28,102 nt of DNA from CAZQYC01 sp043746555 (GCA_043746555.1 JAYTQU010000354.1:1-28102), one strand, 5' to 3'. Positions 9,449-21,655 are shown, numbered from the stretch's first letter. The notes: generated by a model not told the origin, from the letters alone. Numbers and translations are program-made.

Positions 9449-10308
9449 GGAGCAGCGCCTTCGAGAAATACTCGATCCATGCGGTCCCAGCGAAAGTCGT
9501 TTAACAAGCGGCGAATACGAGATTCCATGGTGGTCAAGTTGGTGTAGTGACGAAATCGCGAACGCAAACTCGCGCCTGCGATGCGCGGTTGCTCCGGATC
9601 GATTTCCCAGGGATGAAAGTAGAACACCGCCGCTTGTCGATCGACTCGATTCACGCGCTTAATTGCCCATTTCGAATAGCCATACGGCAGCAGACGAAAG
9701 TAACCGCCGCCGCCGCACGGAATTTTTTGTCCAAACACATTTACGGTGGTCACCGGCACTTCCCACAAACGTTCCTGCGCGGCGCGAAACCGAAATCGCG
9801 GTGCACTAGGCATGCCGTAAAAATCGTGACGAATCGGATAGATGCTCGAACTGTATTGATGACCGCATTCGGCAAGTACGTCGAGCGCCCATAAATTACT
9901 TGCGCCGATCGAGTAACTTGCCGCTCGATAGCCGCGTACTTCGCAACCGCCGATATCTTCGAGCAACGCTTTGGTCTGCCTGACATCATCGCGGAAGTCG
10001 TGACGCGACTGTTGAGTCGCACGGACATGATTCATTCCGTGACTGGCGAGTTCATGACCTTCCGCGACAATGCGTTTTATCAAATCGGGATAGCGCGTCG
10101 CGACCCAACCCAGCGTGAAAAACGTGGCATGGACGTTGGCAGCGGCAAAGAAATTCAAGATGCGGTCGACGTTTCGCGGAATTCGACACTCGAATCCATC
10201 CCAATCGCGACCGCGCAAGACATCTTCGAATGCGTAGACTTGGAAGTAATCTTCCACGTCGACACTCATGGCGTTTCGAATGGCGCCGCCGTGCGCGTCG
10301 TTATTCAT
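9445..10308 (-). CDS. XrtA system polysaccharide deacetylase (NodB fold)
   Basis: A 287-residue carbohydrate esterase family 4 protein, TIGR03006 type, expected to remove N-acetyl groups from the exopolysaccharide or its precursor. The conserved opening AMSVDVEDYFQV (13-24) supplies the catalytic and metal aspartates (Asp17, Asp20). The metal-binding histidines are in ASHGMNH (His90 and His94). RGYRAASYSI (125-134) is motif 3 and FYFHPWEID (229-237) supplies the last catalytic histidine. No signal peptide is visible. An internal ATG 13 codons downstream (10269) is the alternative start. The gene begins 52 bases after the outer-membrane barrel gene, at the place where the XrtA AAA+ ATPase gene is usually found next to it. 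Confidence 0.94.
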   Translation of the reverse strand: MNNDAHGGAIRNAMSVDVEDYFQVYAFEDVLRGRDWDGFECRIPRNVDRILNFFAAANVHATFFTLGWVATRYPDLIKRIVAEGHELASHGMNHVRATQQSRHDFRDDVRQTKALLEDIGGCEVRGYRAASYSIGASNLWALDVLAECGHQYSSSIYPIRHDFYGMPSAPRFRFRAAQERLWEVPVTTVNVFGQKIPCGGGGYFRLLPYGYSKWAIKRVNRVDRQAAVFYFHPWEIDPEQPRIAGASLRSRFRHYTNLTTMESRIRRLLNDFRWDRMDRVFLEGAAP

Positions 10309-10360
10309 ACTCGATCGCCACAGGAATCATGACGATGCGCAGCCGGCCATCGAGCTTCAT
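10301..10360 (-). other. 19-codon ORF bridging the beta-barrel and deacetylase genes
   Basis: An ATG follows directly after the TAG of the barrel gene and opens a 19-codon frame, MKLDGRLRIVMIPVAIEYE. Its TAA overlaps the deacetylase start, so the deacetylase ATG is at 10308 and the TAA at 10303-10301. It may only serve translational coupling, or it may be chance. It occupies the slot where related clusters carry an AAA+ ATPase gene, but I see no ATPase motif and do not claim homology. Confidence 0.2.
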
Positions 10361-11809
10361 CTAATAGTGACCCGTAACACCCAGTGTCACCCAATCCACA
10401 ATGAACGGAAGATTCCCGGTGCGCCAGCGTCGAAAAGCACCGAGCGTTATCGATATGTGATCGCCCAACTGATGATCGAACTCTACTCGAGTCGAATTTT
10501 CGTGAAACTGATATCCGCCGATCAAATTAGTTCGGTCTATTGTGCCGCCGACGATCATTTGCGTGCGTGCCGACAGATTGCGAATGATGCTGAGCGATCC
10601 TGCTCTGTGATGCTCGAGTCCCAGCGTCGAGTTGAGGTATTCGCGCCGGTAGTCGGATACCGAAAGGTCGATCTGGGTCCGCTGCCCGGCGATATGCACA
10701 CTTGCTTCGGCGGTTTTGCGAATAAACACGTCGGCCGTCGCGCGAGCAAAGTCTTGCGTGCCCGGCGTAAACCCTCCTTGGGTGCGCGGATCGAATGCGA
10801 CCGGCTGGAGCAGCGATTCTTGTGCTTGCGTCAGAGGCGTTTCCGAATAACTCAGATTCCAAGTTGCGTACCGTCCTTCGTGTCGCAGCCGCCCATTGTA
10901 GGAATTACCGAAAAATCGCTTGCCGTAAAACGCTTCCGCGTTAGTGCGCTCGCTTGATTGCCAACGAAAGCCGCCTTCCCAATAGGAGCTATCAAGCCCA
11001 CCTTTCCCCAAGTCGAGGCGGGGATCGCTTTCGCGACCGCCGCGCCCGATGATACGCAACGATTTCTCAAACAACAGACCGAGCTCGCCATCGGCTTGAT
11101 CGTAACGAAATTCCTGCGCGGTCTTGTAGATTGCGCGTTGCGATTGATAGTGCGCGTGCCACGTAAGGACTGCGTCATCGTCCACCGACCCGACTAAAGC
11201 ATCACGCGTTTCTGTATCGGCGTTCTGCAATAAGCCGCTGGCCACTGTCTTTTTGTATTCGACGTGGCCTCGCGTGTAGCTCGCTTCGACGTGCAACGCG
11301 TCGAAATTGTGCCGAAGCGCGGGGGTTAAGCTGGTGGTAAGCGCATCCGTCTGATTGGTCGTCTCGAACAAATTGCCGTTGTTGGTCGGTAAGCGCGGAT
11401 CGATAAGTTGCTGCGAATACGAACCGACTCCATCTAGGAACAAGTAGTCTTGCGCCAGTTCCGCTTGGAAATTGGCGGTCGCTTGATGAAACGTCGAGTT
11501 GCGATCGCTTTCTTGAGGGAAAAATCGATTCTGCATCGTATAGTCGAGTGCGCCGTTAAACCGCCGCGCTTTCTCCAACAACGTGAATCCCGGGTTGACC
11601 TGCAACAAATAGGCACTCTCCCTGTTCGGATCGGTATCCCCAACCAAGCTGATGTTATCCATCCACGTGCCGCTCACAACTCCATGCGGATGAAATTCGG
11701 TGCCCGCTCCCGCGCTTAGACTCCAACTGCCGAACAGGAACAAGCAGGCAATTTGAGCGCGATGTCGGTTCAAGTTCCCCAGGTTATTTTTGTTGTTATT
11801 TCTGTTCAT
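10361..11809 (-). CDS. TIGR03016-type PEP-CTERM system outer-membrane beta-barrel protein
   Basis: A protein of about 482 residues when started at the ATG at 11809. This start is preceded by GGAA about 10 bases upstream and gives a proper Sec signal peptide: an asparagine/arginine-rich start, a hydrophobic core ACLFLFGSW, and a likely cut after SAGAG. An in-frame start at 11953 would overlap the kinase gene by 158 bases and bury the signal, so I reject it. The mature part has alternating polar and hydrophobic strands with many aromatic residues (for example GALDYTMQNRFF, ATWNLSYSETPL) and ends in LGVTGHY with a terminal aromatic, as outer-membrane barrels do. Place and pattern match TIGR03016; it may help export or anchor the polysaccharide. 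The gene overlaps the kinase gene by 14 bases. Confidence 0.88.
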   Translation of the reverse strand: MNRNNNKNNLGNLNRHRAQIACLFLFGSWSLSAGAGTEFHPHGVVSGTWMDNISLVGDTDPNRESAYLLQVNPGFTLLEKARRFNGALDYTMQNRFFPQESDRNSTFHQATANFQAELAQDYLFLDGVGSYSQQLIDPRLPTNNGNLFETTNQTDALTTSLTPALRHNFDALHVEASYTRGHVEYKKTVASGLLQNADTETRDALVGSVDDDAVLTWHAHYQSQRAIYKTAQEFRYDQADGELGLLFEKSLRIIGRGGRESDPRLDLGKGGLDSSYWEGGFRWQSSERTNAEAFYGKRFFGNSYNGRLRHEGRYATWNLSYSETPLTQAQESLLQPVAFDPRTQGGFTPGTQDFARATADVFIRKTAEASVHIAGQRTQIDLSVSDYRREYLNSTLGLEHHRAGSLSIIRNLSARTQMIVGGTIDRTNLIGGYQFHENSTRVEFDHQLGDHISITLGAFRRWRTGNLPFIVDWVTLGVTGHY

Positions 11810-12725
11810 TGTAGTACGTTCCGTAGGCAGCGTCATAAGACTCGCCACCGAATGCGGCGCTAGTTTGATTGAGTACGGCGGAGACTTTGTCGCGCGATAG
11901 CAAATTGCAGGCTTCGAGCACAGAAGGTTGCGGTGTACTATTGGCCCGCACAATCATTAGGATTTGCGATGCGATGCGCGACAGGACTTGCGCTTCCGAG
12001 GTAGCTAGCAACGGCGAACTATCCAGCAAAACGATTGTTCCGGGCCCGCCGTTGGTCAGCGTCGTCAAAAGTTGCAGCATGCGTGCGCTCGACATCAACT
12101 CCGAAACATGCGGCACGAATTTGCCCGCGGGCAGCACGAACAATCGTTCCATGCTAGTCGCTAACAATACATCGGCCAACTCGATCGACGGATCGCCAAG
12201 AAAGTCGACGAGTCCCGTTTTTTCGCGCACGCCGAAGGCATCGCTAAGATGTCCCTTGGCGACGTCCGCGTCGACCATGATTACTCGGTGGTTTTCTTCG
12301 CGAGCAATACTCATAGCTAAGTTGCAGGTCACGAAACTTTTGCCTTCGCCCGGTAACGCACTGGCAATCATGATAGCACCGGCGCACGCCTGGGCTTCCC
12401 GCCGACGCGAAGCGACCTCGTCCAATACGGGCCACTTGAGCCGTCGAAACTGATTGCGAACAGCGAGTGCATCCTGTTGCTGCGGCAACAGCCCCGCGCT
12501 TTGCAACGCTGAAACATCGACGACCAAATGCCCGCGCGCTTGCAGTTCGGCTCGCCTAGGCTCGACGATTGCCGCATGAGTTGCAGCCGTCGCCGCACCG
12601 ATACCTGAAGCGGCGCCATTCGCAGTATTGCGTACGCCCTCCGGCGCACTGCCGCCTGGACGCAATTCGTTAACGGCTTTGCCCGATTCTTGCAACTTCG
12701 ACAGGGCTTTTTCAACAATGCTCAT
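11796..12725 (-). CDS. XrtA-associated tyrosine autokinase (BY-kinase, CpsD/CapB type)
   Basis: A 309-residue cytoplasmic BY-kinase, TIGR03018 type, that controls chain length and export through cycles of tyrosine phosphorylation with the Wzz-like partner encoded next to it. It opens with MSIVEKALSKLQESG, typical of this family. Walker A is ALPGEGKSF, Walker A' is VIMVDADVAKGHL and Walker B is TIVLLDSSPLL. The C-terminus has a tyrosine cluster, ESYDAAYGTYYNEQK, the site of autophosphorylation. Residues about 20-65 are a low-complexity linker rich in Ala and Gly. The gene starts 3 bases after the chain-length gene stops, as expected for a split co-polymerase and kinase pair. Confidence 0.94.
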   Translation of the reverse strand: MSIVEKALSKLQESGKAVNELRPGGSAPEGVRNTANGAASGIGAATAATHAAIVEPRRAELQARGHLVVDVSALQSAGLLPQQQDALAVRNQFRRLKWPVLDEVASRRREAQACAGAIMIASALPGEGKSFVTCNLAMSIAREENHRVIMVDADVAKGHLSDAFGVREKTGLVDFLGDPSIELADVLLATSMERLFVLPAGKFVPHVSELMSSARMLQLLTTLTNGGPGTIVLLDSSPLLATSEAQVLSRIASQILMIVRANSTPQPSVLEACNLLSRDKVSAVLNQTSAAFGGESYDAAYGTYYNEQK

Positions 12726-12728
12726 GCC

Positions 12729-14297
12729 TTACCTCGTTGCCGCGCCTAATAGCGCAGCCAAGCGCGAAGCAGTGCCCAATACCGCGATGAAGAGCGCCGC
12801 CAAACCGACGACACCGGTCAACCATTGCACCGATCGACCGGTTAGCGCAGCTGACGCACCGCGCGCCAATGAAATCGTGGCCACTACGGGAACTTGAGCA
12901 ATGCTCGTCAACGTGTTGCGATCGGAAAAAACGGGTTTGATGATGTTGAGAAACACGGCCATTGCGACACCGGCTGCCAACGCCAATGCAAAAACGCCTG
13001 TCGCTAAAAGAATGCGATTCGGACCCAGAGGCACCAGAGGTACAACCGCCGGTTCGATCACGCGAAATTTAACTTGTTCGCGCGAGCCTTCTGCCTCTTC
13101 GGAGAGGCGCGCGGATTCCAACCGTTGCAGCAGCGCCTGATATTGTGCGCGATTCACTTCGTAGTCGCGATTGAGTCGAACTAACTGCGCTTCCACTTCG
13201 GGAATCGTATTCACCCTATTCTGTAAATCACTGAGCACCGCCTGCTGCTGCTCAATTTTGCTGTGTAGCTCAACGACTTCAACTTCGGCTTGGCTGAGAT
13301 TGATTTTCATCGATTGATAGACAGGATTGACGTCCAGCGCGCGAGCCGCGAGCCGCGACGGATCGGTCTCCGCTGGCGGAGGCGGTACCGCATTTGGGTC
13401 CTTTTGCTCTTTCAACTGGCGAATCGTTTCCTCAAGCGCGATCACGCGCGGATGCTTCTCGGTGTATTCAAGCAAGAGTCGCTCTCGCTCGCGCTCCAAC
13501 TCAGCCACTTTCGCGTCCACGGGCGTCGTAGCGGTATTCTTAGTGACGCCGGAAAACAAACCGAATGTCGGCTCTTCGCCCTGCAACTGTCGACGTAACT
13601 CGTCACGTCGCTGTTCGGCGAGACTCATTTGCGCTTTCAGTTTCGACAATTCCTCGACCGCAGTCTGACGCCGTTGATAGTAGTCGCCGGTCTCGCCCGG
13701 CATGAGTCCGATATTGGTTTTCTTGAATTCCGCCAAACGATCTTCCGCCGCGCGTAATTTTTGTTCGTAATCCGCAAGCTGTTCCTTTAAGAATCGCTGC
13801 GCTCCGGACGCGTCCTCGCGCTTCACACCGATAGCGCTTTCGACAAAGGTATCGACCAACGTCTTAACAACGCGATACGCCATTTGTGGATCTCGATCCT
13901 CAAACGACACGGCGAATATATTCCCGCCACCGCCGTTCAGTCCGATGCGTTGCGGCAAACCTTCGATCATTCGTTGGAATGCTTCGGGCGTCGGTGCACG
14001 CAAATAAAGGTCGGTTTGTTGCGCGACCTTCTCCAAGTTCGGCCGGCTCATCAGCACGCGCGACATCATGTTGGCTTGATTCATCACATCGGTGTTTACC
14101 GCCAAGCCCTGCAACAGCGGCTTGAGAACCGATTCGGCATCGACGTATATCTTCGCCCGCGCTTCGTATTGATTGGGGACCAACGACACGACGATCCAAC
14201 CGCCGATGGCGATAACCCACGCGACGATCAACGCCGTCCAACGAAAACGCCACGCGCCGCGCGCCTGCGCCAATAGTTGCATTAACTGCTCGCGCAT
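12729..14297 (-). CDS. XrtA system polysaccharide chain-length determinant (Wzz/PCP family)
   Basis: A 522-residue inner-membrane polysaccharide co-polymerase, TIGR03007 type. There is one membrane helix near residues 22-40 (LIVAWVIAIGGWIVVSLV), a second near 430-450, and a third hydrophobic stretch near 490-510. The periplasmic region between has long heptad-rich stretches (about 170-260 and 330-400, for example EQLADYEQKLRAAEDRLAEF) expected to form coiled coils. A proline-rich insert (PNAVPPPPAETDP) lies about two thirds along. There is no kinase domain; that function is supplied by the adjacent gene. It follows the export lipoprotein gene by 33 bases, and with it should form the trans-envelope export machine. 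Confidence 0.94.
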   Translation of the reverse strand: MREQLMQLLAQARGAWRFRWTALIVAWVIAIGGWIVVSLVPNQYEARAKIYVDAESVLKPLLQGLAVNTDVMNQANMMSRVLMSRPNLEKVAQQTDLYLRAPTPEAFQRMIEGLPQRIGLNGGGGNIFAVSFEDRDPQMAYRVVKTLVDTFVESAIGVKREDASGAQRFLKEQLADYEQKLRAAEDRLAEFKKTNIGLMPGETGDYYQRRQTAVEELSKLKAQMSLAEQRRDELRRQLQGEEPTFGLFSGVTKNTATTPVDAKVAELERERERLLLEYTEKHPRVIALEETIRQLKEQKDPNAVPPPPAETDPSRLAARALDVNPVYQSMKINLSQAEVEVVELHSKIEQQQAVLSDLQNRVNTIPEVEAQLVRLNRDYEVNRAQYQALLQRLESARLSEEAEGSREQVKFRVIEPAVVPLVPLGPNRILLATGVFALALAAGVAMAVFLNIIKPVFSDRNTLTSIAQVPVVATISLARGASAALTGRSVQWLTGVVGLAALFIAVLGTASRLAALLGAATR

Positions 14298-14330
14298 GAC
14301 CCTACCTCGATGCCGACAACGAACGCCGCG

Positions 14331-14978
14331 TCAAAACCGTGACTCCGGAATGATGAGTACGTCTCCGGGTCTCACCGGCATGTTCGCCTTGATTTCGCCT
14401 TTATGCACCAGGTCGTCTAGTTTGACTTTGAATGTCACTTCCTTGCCGTCGATGCGCCGCACTAGTTTGGCGCGATTGCCGGCGGCGAATTCGGCTAAGC
14501 CGCCAACTGCGATTACGACATCGAGCAATGTCATGCCCGACCGATACGGCAGCGCTTGCGGGTGCGCGGCTTGACCAACAACGCGAATTTGATCGCCGAA
14601 TGCGCCGACGAACCCGGTGACGATGACATTCACTTTCGGCGTGCGCACGTAATCGGATAATGCCTTTTCCATATCGCGCGCTAATTCGCTTGGCGTTTTT
14701 CCCGCGGCACGCATGTCTTCGACCAACGGAGTTGAAATCAAGCCATCCGGACGAACGGGAACTGGGGTGCTGAGATCCTGATGGTTGAAGACAAATATAG
14801 TCAGCGTGTCGCCGGCACCGATCCGATACTCCGACTGCGAATTCGCATCGTCGGCAGCGCTCTGCGGGCGAACGGTGCCGCCGCATGCCGCCAACATCGT
14901 AAGCATGGTCGCCGTGCAATAGGCACCGACTGCGACTCGCAATCGCGCTATTCCGGAATGTGTCGCCAAACCAATCAT
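14331..14978 (-). CDS. XrtA/PEP-CTERM system exopolysaccharide export lipoprotein (Wza-like)
   Basis: A lipoprotein of 215 residues that should form the outer-membrane or periplasmic export channel for the polysaccharide. The signal peptide ends in the lipobox LAAC|GG. The mature part has the poly-export domain, with YRIGAGDTLTIFVF and VRPDGLISTPLV, then an SLBB-like segment with VIVTGFVGAFGDQIRVVGQA and ending in RPGDVLIIPESRF. It is shorter than Wza, as is usual for this TIGR03027-type family. I choose the ATG at 14978, about 10 bases after GGAGAG; a TTG at 14981 directly before it is also possible. A 109-base gap separates it from prsT, so an internal promoter could lie there, though I see no convincing one. 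Confidence 0.93.
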   Translation of the reverse strand: MIGLATHSGIARLRVAVGAYCTATMLTMLAACGGTVRPQSAADDANSQSEYRIGAGDTLTIFVFNHQDLSTPVPVRPDGLISTPLVEDMRAAGKTPSELARDMEKALSDYVRTPKVNVIVTGFVGAFGDQIRVVGQAAHPQALPYRSGMTLLDVVIAVGGLAEFAAGNRAKLVRRIDGKEVTFKVKLDDLVHKGEIKANMPVRPGDVLIIPESRF

Positions 14979-15087
14979 CAATATGCTCTCCGCCTAAATG
15001 TTTGCCGGTGCGCACCCTAATCTCGTTGTCGGGCGGCGTCCATTGCCCATTCGGCCAGGGCTAGCCGTTTGTAAAGAACGCCAATAC

Positions 15088-18011
15088 TTAGGACTTCGCC
15101 AAATCCGCGATCAACGCTCGCACTTCGGAACTCAGTTCCGGAGCGTTTGCGGCGGTCAATTCCTTGGCGAGCGCTTTCGCTTCGGCGGTTCGGCCCGCGC
15201 GCGCTAGCGCGACGGCATAGTGAGCGCGAATATCCGGCGCTACTCCCTGAGTCTCCTTTTGAGTTCCTTTTTTTGATACATCGCCCACGATGGGATCGAG
15301 AAGCTGCAACGCTTCATTCACTCTTCCGGCACCGACCAATATCCAAGCGTAGGTATCGGCAATGGCGGGAGTGTTGGGATCGGCTTCGTGCGCTCTGCGC
15401 GCCAAGTCTACAGCATCTGCCTTTCCATCTTCATGATGCATCCACGCTAAGTTGTTAAGTGCAATCGGGTTACGCGGCTGATTGGACAGAACTTGTTCAT
15501 ACGAGCGAGCGGCGCCGGCGCGATCGCCGCGTTGTTGTTGGGCCTGCGCCAACATGATGCGCACGGTCGACTCGTTCGGATGCTTTGCGAGAAACTGCGC
15601 CAACGGCTGCTCGGGCGACCCCAATTTGCCTCGTACTCGCGCTTGGTATTCACCGATCGCGTATCTTGGTTGCGGATTAAGTTCACCGGCTTTATGAAAC
15701 GCGCCCGCCGCATCGTCGAAGCGCCGCTGCGCGTTGCGCAACACGCCAATCAATTCATGGGTGGCCGATTGATCGTCCGCTGTCTTGGTCAGGATCTCGA
15801 CGTAGCGACTGGCCGTACTCAAATCTCCTTTTGCAACGCTCAACACGCCGTCGAGCTGCATGGCCGGCGCATAGTTAGCGTCGCGCTTGAGCGCTTCACG
15901 CGCTGTTCGAATTGCATCGTCAACGTGACCGGCCACACTTTGTTCGACAGCCATTTGGAATCGCAGCGGAACGCTGTTGGGCTGAACGTGCAGCGCACGA
16001 TCAAACGTATCTAGCGCTTCCGCATGGAGCCCCTTTACCGACAGCACGCGAGCCAATCCCGCTAGCGCCGATGCATTGCTGCTTGCCATCGCAACGTTTT
16101 CACGCGCGAGCTTTTCGGCTTCATCTATTTTGCCGCGCGACAATAGAACTTGCGCTTCAAGTATTCGCGGCTCGATGCTGGTCGCATTGTGTTTACGAAA
16201 CTCGCTGAGCAGTGCAAGCGCCTCATCGCCGTGCTGCGCCGCCAATTCGATTAGTGCAAGTGAAGTTGCCGAGGTCGCGTCGTCAGGTTTCTTTTTCAAA
16301 GCGGTTTGAAAGTTCTCTCGTGCCGCATTAGCGTTGCCTTGCAGCAGATCTAATCTCCCTAAATTCGCATATCCTACCGCTTGATCCGGCAACAACCGAA
16401 TCACAGACTCAGCAAATGGTCGCGCTTTTTCGTATTGCCTTTGCGCAGTTAGAGCCGAACTCGCCAACATCTGCAAAGCTGAGTTCTGCTTTTGTTGTTC
16501 CGCTACTTTTATTGCATACTCGGCGGCGCCCGCTATATCGCCCTTTTGGATGCGCGCTAGAACCGCCAAATACTCGCGACGCACAGTTTGTCTTTCGTCC
16601 GGCGCCGAGTTGGCGGACGATTTAGATTTATCGGCAGCCGCACCGCCGAGTACCGCGAGAGCTTGATCCGCTTGACCTGCCGCCAGATAGCCGCCGGCCA
16701 AATCCAATTGCGCGCTCAATTCGTCAGGATGCTGTTCAACGTTTCGCTTAAGAAGCGCGACTCCTTCCTTGGTCTTACCGGCAGCCAGACTCGCTTGTCC
16801 GGCCAACACCAACAAGTCTCCACTGACATGCTTATCGCTGCCGACGGCGGGCAGCAATGCATCGAGCGCTTCGTTCGGTTTTGACTGACGCAGCCGCGAT
16901 TGCGCGAGCAACCGCCGCGCCTCAACGTTGTCCGGCGCTGCGGCGACGACGCTCGACAAATGCATCTCAGCCTGCGCGTAGCGACCCTGAGTCAGATTCA
17001 CGGCGCCCAGCAACAATTTGCTGCGAAGGTCTTGCGCCTGCGCGACGTTTTGTTCCAGCAATTTTCTCGCTTCATCGAGATCGCCGTGTTGCACTAGGGC
17101 GTAAGCTCGAATGTAACGCGTCAACGGCGAATTGGGCGCGATTTTCTGCATGCGCGCCGAAGTATTGAGCGCCTCATTAACTTGACCGAGAAATGCCTGC
17201 GACTGCGCAAGCCCGCCGAGCGCCTCGAGCAATACGCCCTTTTTCGTTGGCGCCGTAGCCAGTCGTGCGGCCTCTTGAAACGCAGCAGCCGCGTCCGTGA
17301 CGCGTTTGTTCTTCATAAACAATGCGCCGCGTGCAAGCTGCACGTTCGGATCGTTCGGATCCGCCGCAACCGCGCGATCGGTTACCGCCAACGCCGCAGA
17401 CACGCCGTCGGTCGATTCAATCACGCTGGTGAGCCCAAGTAGCGCGCGCACATCTTTTGGATTCGCGGCGATCACAGAGTCAAATGCCGTACGTGCCGCC
17501 GCAAAGTCGCCTTTGACAAGCAATACTTCGCCGCGTAGACGTTGATATCGCAATTGCGTCTCGGCGTCGACAGCGACGGCTTTCGAATTTTTTGGCGATT
17601 CTTTTGGCGATTCTTTCGCAAGCTGGCCATCCAACAGTGCGAGTGCTGTGTCTAGTTCGCGCTGCGCAAGATATGCACGCGCTAATGGCTCGACGATGCG
17701 CGTATCCGGAACGCCCTCTTGACGCAACCGCTCGAATTCGCGAGCGGCCGCCACCGCATCGCCCGAATCCAAATCTACCAGTCCCAACGAAAAGCGCGCT
17801 TCGCGATTGTTGGGATGTTTTTCCAGGAGGCTCTTAAGATCGATGGCGGCGGCGCGCAAGTCGCCGCGTTTTTGTGCTTCTTGAGCGCGAGTCAATTGTG
17901 CGTCTTCACTGAGAAATAATCCGCACGCAGTCAACGCAGTTGCGACAATCCCGATCAAAATGACGCGCATCAAAGCGTCGGCTCGATTGACGCGGGAGCG
18001 ATAGATTTCTT

Positions 18012-18015
<4 letters not shown>
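15088..18015 (-). CDS. prsT: XrtA/PEP-CTERM system TPR-repeat lipoprotein PrsT
   Basis: A 975-residue lipoprotein built almost entirely of tetratricopeptide repeats, TIGR02917 type. The signal peptide has a hydrophobic core IGIVATALTAC with the lipidated cysteine at residue 31. Many 34-residue helix-turn-helix units follow, such as RGDLRAAAIDLKSLLEKHP and GYANLGRLDLLQGNANAA. Such repeats bind other proteins and may scaffold secretion or sorting of PEP-CTERM proteins; the exact role is not settled. The GTG at 18015 overlaps the prsR stop as GTGA and follows a purine-rich AAGGGAAGAG, which supports it over the in-frame ATG at 17970. Together with prsK and prsR this is the canonical prsK-prsR-prsT trio. 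Confidence 0.95.
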
Positions 18016-19477
<1,462 letters not shown>

Positions 19478-19481
<4 letters not shown>

Positions 19482-21655
19482 TGTTCCGCCGTGTGATGGG
19501 TCGTTGTCGCGACGATGTCAGGAGTTAATGTTGTAGCATGCCGTGTCGGCGCCGACGTCACCTGGGAGTGCGTCTCAGAATCTTGCGCGGTATCGGCAGA
19601 TGGGCTGTCCGCGACGATCGGCAGTTGAATCGTAAAGCGCGTACCGACCGCGACTGTCGAAAAAACAGACACATCGCCGCCCAACGAACGAACATATTCG
19701 CGAACTTGATACGCGCCTATACCCATGCCCTTCGAGCCCTTAGTGGAATCGAAAGGCCGAAACAATCGATCACGAATAAACTCCGGCGTCATGCCGGGAC
19801 CATTGTCGCTCACACAGATGGACACGCGATCGCCATTGCGCTCCATCGAAACGGTGATGTCGCCATCGGCGGGCGTCGCGTCCTGAGCATTGCGAATCAC
19901 ATGTTCGACCACCATCCCAAGACGTTCGGGATCGGCGATGACATTGATTCGTTGGTCAGGCACGTTCGACTGCGGCACAGGAGCGCGCACTTGTAGGCGA
20001 CTTACGGCGCGACGCACGACTGCGCACAAATCAGTGCGACGCCCGGCCTGGATCGACGTGCCGCGCTGCAACTGCTCGATGAGGCGAGTAATGCGACCGG
20101 TCGCGTTACCGATTGTCCCGATGGCGTCATCGATAAATTCCGGATTGTGTTTATGTCGCTCGGCATTGGCGACAATCAGCGACAACTGTGCTGCGGCGTT
20201 TTTCAAGTCGTGCATCATGAACGCGGTCAGGCGACTATACGCTTCGAATTGTTGGCTCTCCGCCAACTTTTTATTGGCCTCATGTTGTGCAAGATAAGTG
20301 GCGACGTGTCGGCCAACAGTCTTGAGTAGATCGCGGTCCTCGTACGTCAAATCGAATGGCACCGGCGGACTCAGCAGCACCACGAATCCCACCAACCGAT
20401 CGAGCTCCAGCAAAGGCGAAACAATTCGCAGCTTAGAAGGCGGCTGCAGGCATTCTGGCAACACGATGTTCTGATAGCGATCCGGCGCTTGCGCATACTC
20501 GACAAGATCGACCACCCATTGACGGTCGCGTAAAAAAAACGCCAGCTCATCAGCGCCGTCGATCTCTGTCGCCGCACAGCTTTCGTGTAGCTTCGATTCG
20601 TCGAGCGCCCAATTCGCTACCGGCAGGAAGCGTTGACCGCTTTCGTCCAAGGTGTACAGAATTCCACCGGGACTGGCAAAAATCTGTGCGATCGCACGCA
20701 AAGACGTGCGACGAATATCGGTATCGCCGCGTACCGACAGGGTTTGAATAAAGCGCAACCATTCGATGCGATAGTCATACTTGTTGCGGAAGAAATGCTT
20801 GCTGATGAACACCATCAAGCGCCGCCGCATCGCCGTCGAGAACAACATGACGGCCAACACCAGCGCTGCGCCCGCGACAAACATGATCTGTGCGATGCCG
20901 CCCCACGTGCCGCCCATTGCGCGCACGTAGTAACCGCCTATCGCCATCAACAGCAAATACGATCCCGCCGCGAGAAAGGCGGTCGTGTAAAAAACCACTT
21001 GCCGCGACACAAAAATATCGAGAGCCCAATCGGGATTGCGGCGCACCGCGAACGCAATCAACGGCGCCGCTAAAGCGCAAACAATGCCGCGTACGGCCCA
21101 CGCGTCTTGGTCGATCCCTTTCAGCAGTTCGGCTTGCGCATATAAAAAGAAATCGTATGCAAACAGCACACCCACGCCGAGCACGAAGTTGCGCAGCGCG
21201 CGTTGCGATCCCCCGGTTGCATTTCGATAAATTTGCTCCAAAAGCACCAGCGCGGCGAACGACAATAGCAGTCCCGATCGCGACAGTAGCGCGGCACCGT
21301 ATGTCACCACTACCGAAGGTCCGAACGCGGGCAATAGCACACCCGCAATCAATGCCGCGCCACACAAGACGTGAACCGAAATTGCATAGACTCGCGGTAA
21401 GAATCCGCGCGCCATCGCCGTCAATAGAAGCAACCAGGCAGCATCGCGAGCAACCTCGACGACGAACACCAGCAAAAACGGCACGCGCTCGCTGCTCGCA
21501 AAAATCGTATCGACTGCGGCCCAAATCGCCGTTGCAAAGGTCGCAGCGATTAACCGCGTGGCCAGCGGTCGCCCACGCCAACCCGACAGAAACACCAGCG
21601 ATAGCACGAGATACGCCGATCCCGCGATTGCATAACTGATTGCGACGAAGTTCAT
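19478..21655 (-). CDS. prsK: PEP-CTERM system histidine kinase PrsK
   Basis: A 725-residue membrane sensor kinase, TIGR02916 type, and partner of PrsR. The N-terminal ~275 residues form a polytopic membrane sensor with about eight helices. A GAF-like domain occupies about 315-455. The transmitter follows: His482 in FMMHDLKNAAAQ is the phospho-acceptor with the unusual HDLKN box of this family, Asn589 in EHVIRNAQDA is the N box, DNGPGM (617-622) is G1 and STKGSKGMGIGAYQ is the G2 region. After about residue 683 there is a 40-residue Thr/Ser/His-rich tail with no recognised domain. The gene follows the sugar transferase by 146 bases, a gap that holds a 6-bp hairpin (21690-21709) without a T-tract. 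It overlaps prsR by ATGA. Confidence 0.95.

Noticed and set aside
10268..10957. 229-codon plus-strand frame
   Set aside because: It is antisense to the deacetylase and beta-barrel genes, has no recognisable motif and reflects codon bias of the real genes.
11810..11953. 48-residue N-terminal extension of the beta-barrel gene
   Set aside because: It lies inside the kinase gene in another frame, hides the signal peptide and lacks its own ribosome binding site; the ATG at 11809 is better.
20890..21639. 249-codon plus-strand frame antisense to prsK
   Set aside because: Very Arg-rich with no motif; it mirrors the membrane-helix codons of PrsK.
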